A stretch of 64,000 nt of DNA. Origin: CBDBZX01 sp965213645. Its GTDB lineage: Bacteria > Deinococcota > Deinococci > Deinococcales > Trueperaceae. Shown here in pieces: positions 41,963 to 49,961 of the stretch (position 1 is its first letter; each line of letters opens with the position of its first letter). The notes under the pieces are model-generated. The model did not search any database. It had not been told where the DNA came from and saw only the letters and a list, made by a program, of their open reading frames with translations. Both the position numbers and the translations under genes were made by a program. The stretch spans positions 434,001-498,000 of the forward strand of contig CBDBZX010000002.1 in the NCBI GenBank assembly GCA_965213645.1, read 5' to 3'.

Positions 41963-42565
41963 GTGGCGTACGTGGTCATCGAAGGTCCGATCGGCGTAGG
42001 TAAAACGAGTCTGGCACGCCTTTTGTCAGAACAGTTGCAGGCGCGACTCGTCCTGGAGGTCGTCGAGGAGAATCCCTTTCTAGCGCCCTTTTACGGCGAC
42101 CCCGAGCGCTACGCCTTCAGCACGCAGACCTTTTTCCTCTTATCGCGCTACAAACAGCTCCAAGACCTCGCCCAAGGCGCACTCTTTTTCGAACACACCG
42201 TAAGCGACTACCTCTTCGACAAAGACTTCATCTTCGCGTCTTTGAACCTCAAAGGGGACGAGTGGACGCTCTACAGGGAGCTTTATCAGCAGCTCAAACC
42301 CAAACTTCCCCAGCCCGACTTAACCGTTTACCTCCGCGCCGCGCCCGACATCCTCTTGCAGCGCATTGCCAAACGCGGACGACCTTTTGAGAGAGACATC
42401 GAAGCGAGCTACCTCCGCGCCTTGGGGGGAGCGTATGACGACCTCTTTGAGCACTACGGCGCACCTCTTCATATGGTTGAGGCGGCGGACTACGACTTCG
42501 TCGAGCGCGAGCCTGACCGCGAGCGGTTGGTGACAGATATTTTGCGTCTAGCAGAAACGGTCTGA
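41963..42565 (+). CDS. Deoxynucleoside kinase (deoxyguanosine-kinase type)
   Basis: 200-residue P-loop kinase that phosphorylates deoxynucleosides at the 5' position for dNTP salvage. Seen: P-loop IEGPIGVGKTSLARLL (residues 6-21), VVEENPFLAPFYGDPERYAFSTQTFFLLSRYKQ (substrate site with E and R), DYLFDKDFIFASLNL in the DRS-like position, and the lid RIAKRGRPFERDIE. Start GTG at 41963. It is followed six bases later by a second, related kinase, the pair arrangement known for dGK and dAK of Lactobacillus, Bacillus and Deinococcus; which of the two takes guanine or adenine is not decided by sequence alone. Operon continues to murE. Confidence 0.88.
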   Translation: MAYVVIEGPIGVGKTSLARLLSEQLQARLVLEVVEENPFLAPFYGDPERYAFSTQTFFLLSRYKQLQDLAQGALFFEHTVSDYLFDKDFIFASLNLKGDEWTLYRELYQQLKPKLPQPDLTVYLRAAPDILLQRIAKRGRPFERDIEASYLRALGGAYDDLFEHYGAPLHMVEAADYDFVEREPDRERLVTDILRLAETV

Positions 42566-42571
42566 TAACGT

Positions 42572-43195
42572 ATGTACCTCGCTATTGCAGGCAACATCGG
42601 CGTCGGCAAATCGAGCCTCACGGCGCTTTTGGCGGAGCGTTACGCTTTGGAGCCCGTCTTTGAGACGGTAGACGAGAATCCTTATCTCGAGGACTTCTAC
42701 GCCGACATGAAGCGCTACGCCTTCCACTCACAGATTTTCTTCTTATCGCGCCGCCTAGAGCAGCACCTGGCGCAGGTCAATCCGGGCAGCCGTATCATTC
42801 AAGACCGCACCATCTATGAGGACGCCGCCATTTTCGCCCGCAACCTCTCCGAAGAGGGCATTATGGACGCACGAGATTTTGAGAGCTACCGCGCTATGTA
42901 CGGCGCGATTCGCCGCACCTTGAAGCCGCCTGACCTACTTCTTTATTTGCGGGCGAGCGTTCCAACTTTACAGCGGCATATCGCGCAGCGCGGGCGCGAC
43001 TATGAAGCGGATATTCAGACGAGTTATTTAGAACAGCTAAACCGTCTTTACGACGAATGGATCGAGACCTATGACCTCTCGCCCAAACTCACTTTGGACG
43101 CGGATAACCTCGACTTCGTCAATAGGGAAGAGGATTTGCAAGAGGTGATGGGTAGGTTGGAGCCCTACGGCTTGACCTCTCCGATTCTGCCGTAA
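42572..43195 (+). CDS. Deoxynucleoside kinase (deoxyadenosine-kinase type)
   Basis: 207-residue paralogue of the preceding kinase. P-loop IAGNIGVGKSSLTALLAE (residues 4-21), TVDENPYLEDFYADMKRYAFHSQIFFLSRRLEQ, the DRT motif in IIQDRTIYEDAAIFARNL (general base region), and lid IAQRGRDYEADIQTSYLEQLNRLYDEWIETY. The DRxIYED spelling is typical of the dAK side of the pair. Spaced six bases from the first kinase and nine from murE, so all three are probably one transcript. Confidence 0.88.
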   Translation: MYLAIAGNIGVGKSSLTALLAERYALEPVFETVDENPYLEDFYADMKRYAFHSQIFFLSRRLEQHLAQVNPGSRIIQDRTIYEDAAIFARNLSEEGIMDARDFESYRAMYGAIRRTLKPPDLLLYLRASVPTLQRHIAQRGRDYEADIQTSYLEQLNRLYDEWIETYDLSPKLTLDADNLDFVNREEDLQEVMGRLEPYGLTSPILP

Positions 43196-43204
43196 AGTAG
43201 AGAG

Positions 43205-44680
43205 GTGAACCTCAACGACCTCTTACAAACATCGGGTTTAGTCGCACCTGATGCTCGAGTTCCGAACGTCACCGTCGATGACATCGTTCAAGATACCCGC
43301 CACGTTAGGGAACCCGGTTTCGTCTTCATCGCCCGGCGCGGCGCGGCATTTGACGGGTATCAGTTTGTGGAAAAGGCGTTAGAACTGGGCGCAGTTGCAA
43401 TTGTGGGTGAAGCGTCCGACGGAGAGGTTGAGCGTTATTTGTGGTACGAAAAAGTCCCGCATATTCACGTTCAAAACGATAAAATCGCCGTAGCAAAGCT
43501 CGCGGCGGCGTTTTACGAATATCCTTCAAAGTCGCTCTATACGGTCGGCATTACCGGGACAGACGGCAAGACGACGACCGCTTATTTACTGTATCACCTC
43601 TTGTCGGGAAGCCATAAAACTGGCCTTCTCTCGACGGCTGGCGTGAGGCTGGGGGGAGAGAGGCTCGAGTTATCCGGTCACTTCACCACCCCCGAAGCCC
43701 CGCAAGTCCAGAACTTTTTAGCGCAATTCCGCGATGGCGGCTGTTCTCACGCCGTCATCGAGTCGAGTTCACACGGGTTTGCGATGCACCGCTTGGATGA
43801 GGTCTGTTACGACGTTGGCGTGTGGACAAACCTCTCGGCGGAACATTTGGATTACCACAAGACACTGGACGCTTACAAAGACGCCAAGGCGACCCTGATG
43901 CGCCGCGCTGAGGTGAGCATCTTGAACGCGGACGAGCCTGAGTTTTCGTATTTTACGGGTCAATCTAAAGAGGTCATCCGCTACGGTGTCGAGTCACGGG
44001 CGGATTACCGAGCGGTAGATGTTCGCGAAGAGACCGGGTGTTTGAGATGGGGGCTCGAGGCGAAAGGGGAGAGGTTCGACGCGACTTTGCCGATGATTGG
44101 ACGTTACAACGTCCATAACGCGCTGGCGGCGTTGGCGGCGGCGCAGCAAACGGGTATTGAGATAGAGAGGTTACTCGAGCGCTTAAAGACCTTCCCTGGC
44201 GTCCCCGGACGGACGCAACTCGTCCAAAGAGAACCGTTTAGCGTTGTCGTAGACTTCGCCCACACCGCGCCCGCGTTGGAAAAAGCTCTGCAAGCCGTTC
44301 GTCCGCAAACGAAGGGGCGGCTCATCGTCGTGGTCGGCGCGGCGGGCGAGCGCGACCCCGGCAAGCGTGCGCCGCTGGGACGAACCGCCGTGCTGCACGC
44401 CGACCTTGCGATCTTTACCGAAGAGGATTCGCGCTCGGAAGACGCCCAAGCGATTTTGGCGGAGATGGTGAGGGGGGCTCGAGGGGTTGCTAGTCGAGGT
44501 GAGTTTTGGACTCTGCCCAACCGCCGCCATGCTATCGAAAAAGCAGTGCAAGCAGCGCAACCGGGCGACCTCATTCTCCTAGCGGGCAAAGGACACGAAG
44601 CGACCTTGGAGCGTAAAGGTGAGGTCATTGCTTGGAATGAGGTCGAAGAGGTGCAACGGGCACTCAGAGGGAATGCTTAG
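43205..44680 (+). CDS. murE: UDP-MurNAc-tripeptide synthetase (MurE)
   Basis: Adds the third (diamino acid) residue to UDP-MurNAc-L-Ala-D-Glu in peptidoglycan precursor synthesis, cytoplasmic. The 491-residue protein has the Mur_ligase N domain, P-loop GITGTDGKTTTAYLLYHLL near residue 113, ESSSHGFAMHRLDEVCYDVGVWTNLSAEHLDYHKT, and the C-domain with VVDFAHTAPALEKAL and VVVGAAGERDPGKR. The DNPR motif characteristic of meso-diaminopimelate-adding MurE is replaced by TEEDSRSED, so the third residue is probably not meso-DAP; L-ornithine, usual in Deinococcota, is likely. GTG start at 43205. Confidence 0.92.
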   Translation: MNLNDLLQTSGLVAPDARVPNVTVDDIVQDTRHVREPGFVFIARRGAAFDGYQFVEKALELGAVAIVGEASDGEVERYLWYEKVPHIHVQNDKIAVAKLAAAFYEYPSKSLYTVGITGTDGKTTTAYLLYHLLSGSHKTGLLSTAGVRLGGERLELSGHFTTPEAPQVQNFLAQFRDGGCSHAVIESSSHGFAMHRLDEVCYDVGVWTNLSAEHLDYHKTLDAYKDAKATLMRRAEVSILNADEPEFSYFTGQSKEVIRYGVESRADYRAVDVREETGCLRWGLEAKGERFDATLPMIGRYNVHNALAALAAAQQTGIEIERLLERLKTFPGVPGRTQLVQREPFSVVVDFAHTAPALEKALQAVRPQTKGRLIVVVGAAGERDPGKRAPLGRTAVLHADLAIFTEEDSRSEDAQAILAEMVRGARGVASRGEFWTLPNRRHAIEKAVQAAQPGDLILLAGKGHEATLERKGEVIAWNEVEEVQRALRGNA

Positions 44681-44737
44681 CACCCTCACCTAATAGAGCT
44701 GTGTCTCACCTACGCCTAACCTCTTACTCTCTATAAT

Positions 44738-44897
44738 TAGCAGGTATACCCCTAGAGGAGAAGGGGCACTATAGTCATCTGGTCAGAGTGTACGAAGTTT
44801 TGCGAAGCAACGCTCTCACTTTGTAAAACAATATCTAGCACGCACTTTAAGAGATGATACCTGCGCTCAACTGTCTCAGTATGTCGTGGAACTGCTA
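44738..44897. repeat. Interspersed repeat, AGCAGGTAYACCCC family, copy C (complete)
   Basis: 160 bp bounded by TAGCAG (44738) and CTGCTA (44892-44897), with an apparent AAT duplication outside. Order of blocks: AGCAGGTATACCCCTAGAGG, ACTATAGTCATCTGGTCA, CTCTCAC, CTAGCACGCACTTTAAG, GATGATACCTGCG, CTCAGTATGTCGTGGAACTGCT. This is the cleanest full copy and the best reference for the family. Contains no ORF. Confidence 0.8.
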
Positions 44898-44998
44898 AAT
44901 CTAAAGACCTACCCCTTCGACATCTTGGCGGCGTATCTATACCTTAGTGGGCAGGGTTTTTTTATTGGAACCTCGCGGTTTCATCAGGAGGATTAAGC

Positions 44999-45085
44999 AT
45001 GAACCTCAACTTGTTCCGTAAGGCGACTCACCTATTTCTATTCAACTGTCCGGTGGACAAGTCAGGGGCTCAACCCACCCTATGA
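44999..45085 (+). CDS. 28-residue leader ORF coupled to the antiporter gene
   Basis: ATG at 44999 after a strong CAGGAGGATTAAGC Shine-Dalgarno encodes 28 residues: MNLNLFRKATHLFLFNCPVD then KSGAQPTL, ending in TGA at 45083-45085. That stop overlaps the antiporter ATG (45082-45084) as ATGA, and the antiporter itself has no comparable ribosome-binding site, so its translation should depend on reading the leader. A run of T (TTTTTTT, 44956-44963) lies about 40 bases upstream, after a weak CCTACCC/GGGCAGG pairing. No homologue recognised. Confidence 0.55.
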   Translation: MNLNLFRKATHLFLFNCPVDKSGAQPTL

Positions 45086-46845
45086 CCTTCAGCACCCTCA
45101 ACCTCTTGCTCGTCTTGGTCGCCGCTTTCGCGGGCGGGCGCATCGCTGTGCGTCTCGGCTACCCAGCGGTCTTGGGCGAAATCATCATGGGCATCGTCTT
45201 GGGTCCGCCGCTCCTGGGGCTCCTCTACGCGAGCGACGCACTGACGGTCTTAGCGGACTTAGGCGTCTTGCTGATGATGATGTTCGTCGGCATGGAAGTG
45301 AATCTCAAAGAGTTACAGCGTTCTTCCAAGGGAGGCTTGTACGCCGCGCTGGGCGGGTTCATTATCCCCTTCATTTTGGGCGTCGCGGTGATGCTCTTCT
45401 GGGGCGAGCCCTTCGTAGCGGCGCTTTTTGTGGGCGTGGCGATGGGCGTGACCTCTTTAGCGACGAAGTCGCGCATCCTCACTGACTTGGGTATTTTAGA
45501 CACGCGCTTAGCGAGCGTGATGATGGCGGGGGCGCTCATCGCGGACACGTTGTCGCTGCTCTTTTTCGCAACTATCTTGGGCGTAGCGGAGGCGGGGGGG
45601 CTCGAGCTTCTAGGCACCCTGTGGCTACTCGCCCGCGTGTGCCTCTTCTTCGCGGCGTCGTGGCTGCTAGGGCTTCACGTCGTGCCCCCGCTCTACCGCT
45701 GGCTCCGCAAGCGCGGGCTGACCGGACGCACCTTTAACGCGACTTTGGCGCTCATCATCGCGCTCACCTTCGCTGAACTCGCGGAGTTGGCGGGGCTGCA
45801 CGGTATCTTGGGCGCGTTTTTAGCGGGGATGTTCCTCCGTGAAGCCATCAGCGAGCGCAGACTTTCTCACGAACTCACCGAGTTGGTGCGCGACGTGTCC
45901 ATCGGCTTTCTCGCGCCTGTTTTTTTCCTGACCATCGGCTTCGAGGTGTCGTTTGGGGTATTAGGACAGAGCCTCGGCTTGCTCCTCACCGTCATCGTCA
46001 TTGCGACGGTGGGCAAAATCGTCGGCACGCTCCTCTTTTACCTCTGGAGCGGCGGCAGTTGGCGCGAGGGTTTGGTCATCGGCATGGGCATGAATGACCG
46101 GGGCGCAGTCGAGATTATCTTAGCGGGTATCGCCTTACGCGCCGGGCTCATCAGCAATGAGATTTTCTCCATTCTCGTGGTAATGGCTGTCGTAACGACC
46201 GCCACCGTGCCGCTGCTCTTGACTTGGGGTGTGGGCTGGCTGTCAAAACGCGGCGAACTGGTGCGGGGCGGCTCGGAGCGCCGGGGTGTCGTCATCGTCG
46301 GGGCGGGTCCGGTGGCGCGGATTTTGGCGCGTGAACTGAGCGCGTCACGCCCCGTCACGCTCTTAGACACCAATCAACATAGCTGCGATGAAGCGGCGGC
46401 GCTCGGGTTAAACGCTGTGCACGGTGACGCTTTAGAGGATACGCCGCTCTTCGACGCAGGCATCGAAGGCGCGGGGCTCTTCATCGGTCTGACGCCCAAC
46501 GCAGAGGTGAACGTCTTAGCGGCGAAACGTGCGGGTGAGGAGTTCGCCGTGCCCGAACGCTACGCGCTCTTAACCCGCGAAAGCGACGGGGGGCTCTTTC
46601 GGCAATTAGAGCGCAGCGGCGCACAGCCTCTCTTTGCGGGTCCGGTGAATCTGCTCGAGTGGGACCATGACCTCATCACCATGCAGGCGCAAGAGTTTCT
46701 CTATAAGATCGGGCAGGAGAGACAACTTGGAGGTGCAGAAAGTATCCTGCCCCTCATCGTGCGGCGCGACCAGACGAGCAACCTCTTTAGGAGCGTTCAA
46801 GATTTGCAGATGGGTGATGAGGTGGTGGCGATTCAGCGCGGGTGA
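45082..46845 (+). CDS. CPA2-type cation:proton antiporter with RCK_N domain
   Basis: 587-residue membrane protein of the monovalent cation:proton antiporter-2 family. Residues 1-390 form about twelve helices with the family's GYPAVLGEIIMGIVLGPPLLGLL start, GVLLMMMFVGMEVNLKEL and GMGMNDRGAVEIILAGIALRAGLIS, the double-helix ion site. Residues about 410-520 form a Rossmann RCK_N domain (GVVIVGAGPVARILARELSASRPVTLLDTN, NAVHGDALEDTPLFDAGIEGA), which would bind a nucleotide such as NAD(H) and gate transport. Translation appears coupled to the 28-codon leader ORF. Na+ or K+ as ion cannot be decided. Second cation antiporter system in the window besides mrp. Confidence 0.88.
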   Translation: MTFSTLNLLLVLVAAFAGGRIAVRLGYPAVLGEIIMGIVLGPPLLGLLYASDALTVLADLGVLLMMMFVGMEVNLKELQRSSKGGLYAALGGFIIPFILGVAVMLFWGEPFVAALFVGVAMGVTSLATKSRILTDLGILDTRLASVMMAGALIADTLSLLFFATILGVAEAGGLELLGTLWLLARVCLFFAASWLLGLHVVPPLYRWLRKRGLTGRTFNATLALIIALTFAELAELAGLHGILGAFLAGMFLREAISERRLSHELTELVRDVSIGFLAPVFFLTIGFEVSFGVLGQSLGLLLTVIVIATVGKIVGTLLFYLWSGGSWREGLVIGMGMNDRGAVEIILAGIALRAGLISNEIFSILVVMAVVTTATVPLLLTWGVGWLSKRGELVRGGSERRGVVIVGAGPVARILARELSASRPVTLLDTNQHSCDEAAALGLNAVHGDALEDTPLFDAGIEGAGLFIGLTPNAEVNVLAAKRAGEEFAVPERYALLTRESDGGLFRQLERSGAQPLFAGPVNLLEWDHDLITMQAQEFLYKIGQERQLGGAESILPLIVRRDQTSNLFRSVQDLQMGDEVVAIQRG

Positions 46846-46944
46846 AAAAGCGCTTGGCGATTAGAAGAATTAAAGGCTAATACTTGTTTCTAATTGCTCC
46901 TCAAAAGAGATGTGCTCCAAGCGTATATACTGGCACTTTCGCCC

Positions 46945-47064
46945 CACGCTGAAGCAAACCGAACAATAGTATCGTAACTATTTAGTTACAGGTGCTCTAT
47001 CTGGTGAGCACGTCTATGACCAGATAACTATAGTACCCCTTCTCCTCTAGGGGTATACCTGCTT
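46945..47064. repeat. Interspersed repeat, AGCAGGTAYACCCC family, copy D (inverted)
   Basis: Reading the reverse strand from 47064: AAGCAGGTATACCCCTAGAGGAGAAGGGG, ACTATAGTTATCTGGTCA, then degenerate sequence. It directly precedes the phosphorylase gene, its end being 19 bases from the ATG. The distal end near 46945 is eroded (ATAGTATCGTAACTATTTAG). Gap 46846-47082 has no gene. Confidence 0.7.
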
Positions 47065-47082
47065 ACCGCGCTACAATACCCT

Positions 47083-48363
47083 ATGCGTCCAGTTGACATG
47101 ATCGACCAGAAACGCCGTGGCGAAAGTCATAGCAAAGAAGATTTAGAAGCGTTTATTCAGGGCTATGTGGCGGGTGATGTCCCCGACTATCAAGTCTCCG
47201 CCTGGCTCATGGCGGTCTGCTGGCGCGGCATGACGCCGCAAGAAACTGCCGACCTGACACAGATTATGGCGGACTCGGGCGACATTTTAGACCTCTCCGA
47301 CCTCTCTCATACGGTAGATAAACACTCCACGGGCGGCGTCGGCGACAAAACGAGCCTGGTGCTCGCGCCGCTTTTAGCCTCCTGCGGCGCAATGGTTGCC
47401 AAGATGAGCGGGCGTGGGTTGGGGCACACAGGGGGGACGATTGACAAGTTGGAGAGCGTCCCCGGCTTTAGGACCGACCTCAGCGAAGCGCATTTTTACA
47501 AACAGGCCCAAGAGATAGGCGCGGTCATCACCGGACAAAACAAAGATTTAGCCCCCGCTGACGGCCTGCTCTATTCGCTCCGCGACGCCACTTCCACAGT
47601 GGAATCCTTGCCGCTCATCGCTAGCTCCATCATGAGCAAAAAGCTCGCAGGCGGCGCGAAGTCCATCGTCTTGGATGTCAAGGTCGGCAGCGGCGCGTTT
47701 ATGAAAACCTTGGACGATGCGCGGGAGCTTGCGGGGGCGATGATCGACATTGGTGAAAGGGCGGGGCGCAACGTAAGGGCGGTCTTGAGCGATATGTCCG
47801 AACCTCTTGGATATGCGGTGGGCAATACCTTAGAGGTGCAAGAGGCGATGCGCTGCCTAAAGGGAGAAGGGCCAGAGGATTTGCGCGAGTTATGTTTGAC
47901 GCTCGCCGAGCAGGTTTTAGCCGCGTCGGACTTGGAGGTGACGCGCGAGGAGATTATTGAGAAGCTCGAGAACGGCGCAGCCTATCAAAAGTTCGAAGCG
48001 TGGATAGCGGCGCAAGGGGGCAACGTGTCGAAGCTAGAGAACTTAGAGCTTGCGCCTGGACGCTACGAACTCAGTGCAGAGAAAAGTGGCAGACTCGCTA
48101 AACTCAACGCGCTCGCCATTGGGCAAGCTGTTAAAGTATTAGGCGGTGGGCGAAGCAAAAAAGGCGACGAGATTGATGTGGGTGTCGGTATTATGCTCCA
48201 CGCGAAAGTGGGCGAAGAGGTCGAAGCGGGTGCGCCTTTACTGAGTATTTATCACCGTAATGAAAGAGGTCTGCAAGACGCGCTGACCTTGCTCGAGAAA
48301 GCTGCTGACATCATCCAAGAAGAGGTTGACGCGCCGCCACTTATCTTCGAAACATTACCCTAA
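47083..48363 (+). CDS. deoA: Thymidine/pyrimidine-nucleoside phosphorylase
   Basis: Phosphorolysis of thymidine, deoxyuridine or uridine to the base and (deoxy)ribose 1-phosphate in nucleoside salvage. 426 residues: MRPVDMIDQKRRGESHSKEDLEAFIQGYVAGDVPDYQVSAWLMAV, the phosphate-binding signature DKHSTGGVGDKTSLVLAPLLASCGAMVAKMSGRGLGHTGGTIDKLES (about 79-126), and the C-terminal PYNP domain. Length and the DKHSTGGVGDK spelling are those of Gram-positive-type pyrimidine phosphorylases. First gene of a tight four-gene unit; the next gene starts at the base after its stop. Symbol given on family basis; pdp would be equally valid. Confidence 0.93.
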   Translation: MRPVDMIDQKRRGESHSKEDLEAFIQGYVAGDVPDYQVSAWLMAVCWRGMTPQETADLTQIMADSGDILDLSDLSHTVDKHSTGGVGDKTSLVLAPLLASCGAMVAKMSGRGLGHTGGTIDKLESVPGFRTDLSEAHFYKQAQEIGAVITGQNKDLAPADGLLYSLRDATSTVESLPLIASSIMSKKLAGGAKSIVLDVKVGSGAFMKTLDDARELAGAMIDIGERAGRNVRAVLSDMSEPLGYAVGNTLEVQEAMRCLKGEGPEDLRELCLTLAEQVLAASDLEVTREEIIEKLENGAAYQKFEAWIAAQGGNVSKLENLELAPGRYELSAEKSGRLAKLNALAIGQAVKVLGGGRSKKGDEIDVGVGIMLHAKVGEEVEAGAPLLSIYHRNERGLQDALTLLEKAADIIQEEVDAPPLIFETLP

Positions 48364-48783
48364 GTGGAGAAGCTCTACCTCTCGCAGAGCACCGTCAAAG
48401 ATATTTTAGGGCACGCCCGCGCCGCCTTACCTGGTGAGTGTGTCGGTTTGCTCTTCGGGCAAGAGGGTAACGTCAAAAGGCGTGTTCCGCTGACGAACGT
48501 CGCTGAAAGTAAGGGCCGCTACTTTGCCGACCCCACAGAACTCTTCGCGGCCTTGCGAGAGGGAGAAGCTGAAGGGGATGACCTCTTAGCCATCTATCAT
48601 TCGCATCCGAACGCTCGGCAAACGCCTTCAGAAACCGATATAAAAGAGGTGCGCTATGACGCGGCGCACCTCATCGTTGTGCCTCAGTCTGGGGTACTTA
48701 GGGCGTTTACGTTTTCGGGTATTAATAAATCTATAAGCGAACTTGACGTGATCGTGCTGCGGGGCGAACCTCTTAGTTTATGA
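48364..48783 (+). CDS. JAMM/MPN-domain metalloprotease (Mov34/PAD-1 type)
   Basis: 139-residue stand-alone JAMM-domain zinc protease. The active-site pattern is complete: Glu25 (LPGECVGLLFG), His79-x-His81 (AIYHSHPNARQ), Ser89 and Asp92 (TPSETD). Bacterial members such as Mec+ and Thermus TtJAMM cleave ubiquitin-like sulfur carriers from conjugates or remove C-terminal extensions. GTG start at 48364 immediately follows the phosphorylase stop. It overlaps the next gene by ATGA, and an E1-like activating enzyme follows, matching a sulfur-carrier/ubiquitin-like pathway. No ubiquitin-fold protein gene is present in this window. Confidence 0.88.
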   Translation: MEKLYLSQSTVKDILGHARAALPGECVGLLFGQEGNVKRRVPLTNVAESKGRYFADPTELFAALREGEAEGDDLLAIYHSHPNARQTPSETDIKEVRYDAAHLIVVPQSGVLRAFTFSGINKSISELDVIVLRGEPLSL

Positions 48784-49151
48784 ATGCTCTTAACTTGTCA
48801 GGGCAGATAATAAGGCTCGAGCTTGAAGACAAGGAACGGCTTTTCTTTAGAAGGTTATTTGTCTTGATCGAAAACATGCTTTTGGAAACGCATCTCTCGG
48901 TCGAAGAGCATGTAGCTATCTTCGGTGAGAACGTAAACAGAGCTGAAGAGATGGTCATGCCCTTTAGAACGCGCGGCTCAGTTATACTCGAGTACTCGCT
49001 TGAAGAGGTAGACATGCTGGAAAAAGCTATCAATGTAGCCTTAAAGAGCAGCTATTTTGAAGACCGCTTCGAACTTCTACTCGGGCTTGATGAATCTCGA
49101 GCCAACGTTTTGCTGCGACAGTTAGCTGAAGCTAAGAATGCCTTAAACTAG
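48780..49151 (+). CDS. Unknown 123-residue protein between JAMM protease and E1-like enzyme
   Basis: MNALNLSGQIIRLELEDKER LFFRRLFVLIEN... is all-helical in appearance, acidic, without cysteines or membrane segments, and has no C-terminal Gly-Gly (it ends AKNALN), so it is not itself a ubiquitin-like modifier. Not recognised. The ATGA overlap with the JAMM gene and three-base spacing to the E1-like gene make a functional partnership likely, for example as an adaptor, inhibitor or substrate-recruiting subunit. Start ATG at 48780 is forced by the overlap. Confidence 0.7.
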   Translation: MNALNLSGQIIRLELEDKERLFFRRLFVLIENMLLETHLSVEEHVAIFGENVNRAEEMVMPFRTRGSVILEYSLEEVDMLEKAINVALKSSYFEDRFELLLGLDESRANVLLRQLAEAKNALN

Positions 49152-49154
49152 CCT

Positions 49155-49961
49155 ATGTTCAGCAAAGATCAATTAGACCGCTACGCCCGCCACATCATCT
49201 TGCCGGGTGTAGGCGCGGCGGGGCAGAAGAGGTTATTGGCGTCTAAAGTCCTCGTCATCGGCGCAGGGGGCTTGGGCTCGCCAATTCTCCTCTATCTCGC
49301 GGCGGCGGGCGTCGGCACCCTTGGGATAGTAGATGATGACGTGGTGGACGTGAGCAACTTGCAGCGGCAGGTAATTCACGGCACGCAAACTATTGGAGAG
49401 AAGAAGACCGCTTCGGCGCAGTCACAAACCAACGACCTCAACCCCGATGTTAAGGTTATTTTGCATGAAGAAAGGCTGAATTCTAGCAACGCCTTAGACA
49501 TTCTCAAAGACTACGACCTCATCCTCGACGGCTCCGACAACTTCCCCACCCGCTACCTCATCAATGACGCCTGTGTGCTTTTAGGCAAACCTCTTGTCTA
49601 CGGCGCGATGTCGCAGTTTGAAGGACAAGTCAGTTTGCTTCACGCTGAAACCGGAAACGGTTTAGGTCCGTGCTACCGCTGCTTATACCCGGAGCCGCCG
49701 CAGCCCGGTACGGTCAGGAGTTGCGTGGAGGCGGGTGTGTTCGGGGCGCTACCTGGTGTGATTGGCAGTTTGATGGCGACGGAGGCGATCAAGTATGTAG
49801 TTGGATTAGGCGAGACGCTTACGGGAACCTTACTCCACTTCGACGCGGTGTACAGCGAGTTTAGGCGCGTTAAGTTAGCGCGGAATGCGGCGTGTCCGGT
49901 GTGCGGGGATGCGCCGAGTATTCGTGAGTTGGTGGATTATGAGGCATTTTGTAGTGTTTAG
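49155..49961 (+). CDS. E1-like adenylyltransferase (HesA/MoeB/ThiF family)
   Basis: 268-residue ATP-dependent enzyme that adenylates the C-terminal glycine of ubiquitin-fold sulfur carriers. Seen: KVLVIGAGGLGSPILLYLAAAGVGTLGIVDDDVVDVSNLQRQVIHG (residues 31-76), DLILDGSDNFPTRYLINDAC, zinc cysteines C173-x-x-C176 (CYRC) and CPVC near 249, and the catalytic-loop Cys190 (VRSCVEAGVFG). No C-terminal rhodanese domain. Resembles MoeB and Thermus TtuC, which serves tRNA thiolation, thiamine and molybdopterin routes. Its tail overlaps that of the convergent regulator by four bases. Confidence 0.9.
   Translation: MFSKDQLDRYARHIILPGVGAAGQKRLLASKVLVIGAGGLGSPILLYLAAAGVGTLGIVDDDVVDVSNLQRQVIHGTQTIGEKKTASAQSQTNDLNPDVKVILHEERLNSSNALDILKDYDLILDGSDNFPTRYLINDACVLLGKPLVYGAMSQFEGQVSLLHAETGNGLGPCYRCLYPEPPQPGTVRSCVEAGVFGALPGVIGSLMATEAIKYVVGLGETLTGTLLHFDAVYSEFRRVKLARNAACPVCGDAPSIRELVDYEAFCSV

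Noticed and set aside
44905..44965. Possible riboswitch or attenuator upstream of the CPA2 antiporter
   Set aside because: Only a weak CCTACCC/GGGCAGG pairing precedes the T-run and no known riboswitch core (such as the c-di-AMP ydaO motif) could be matched.
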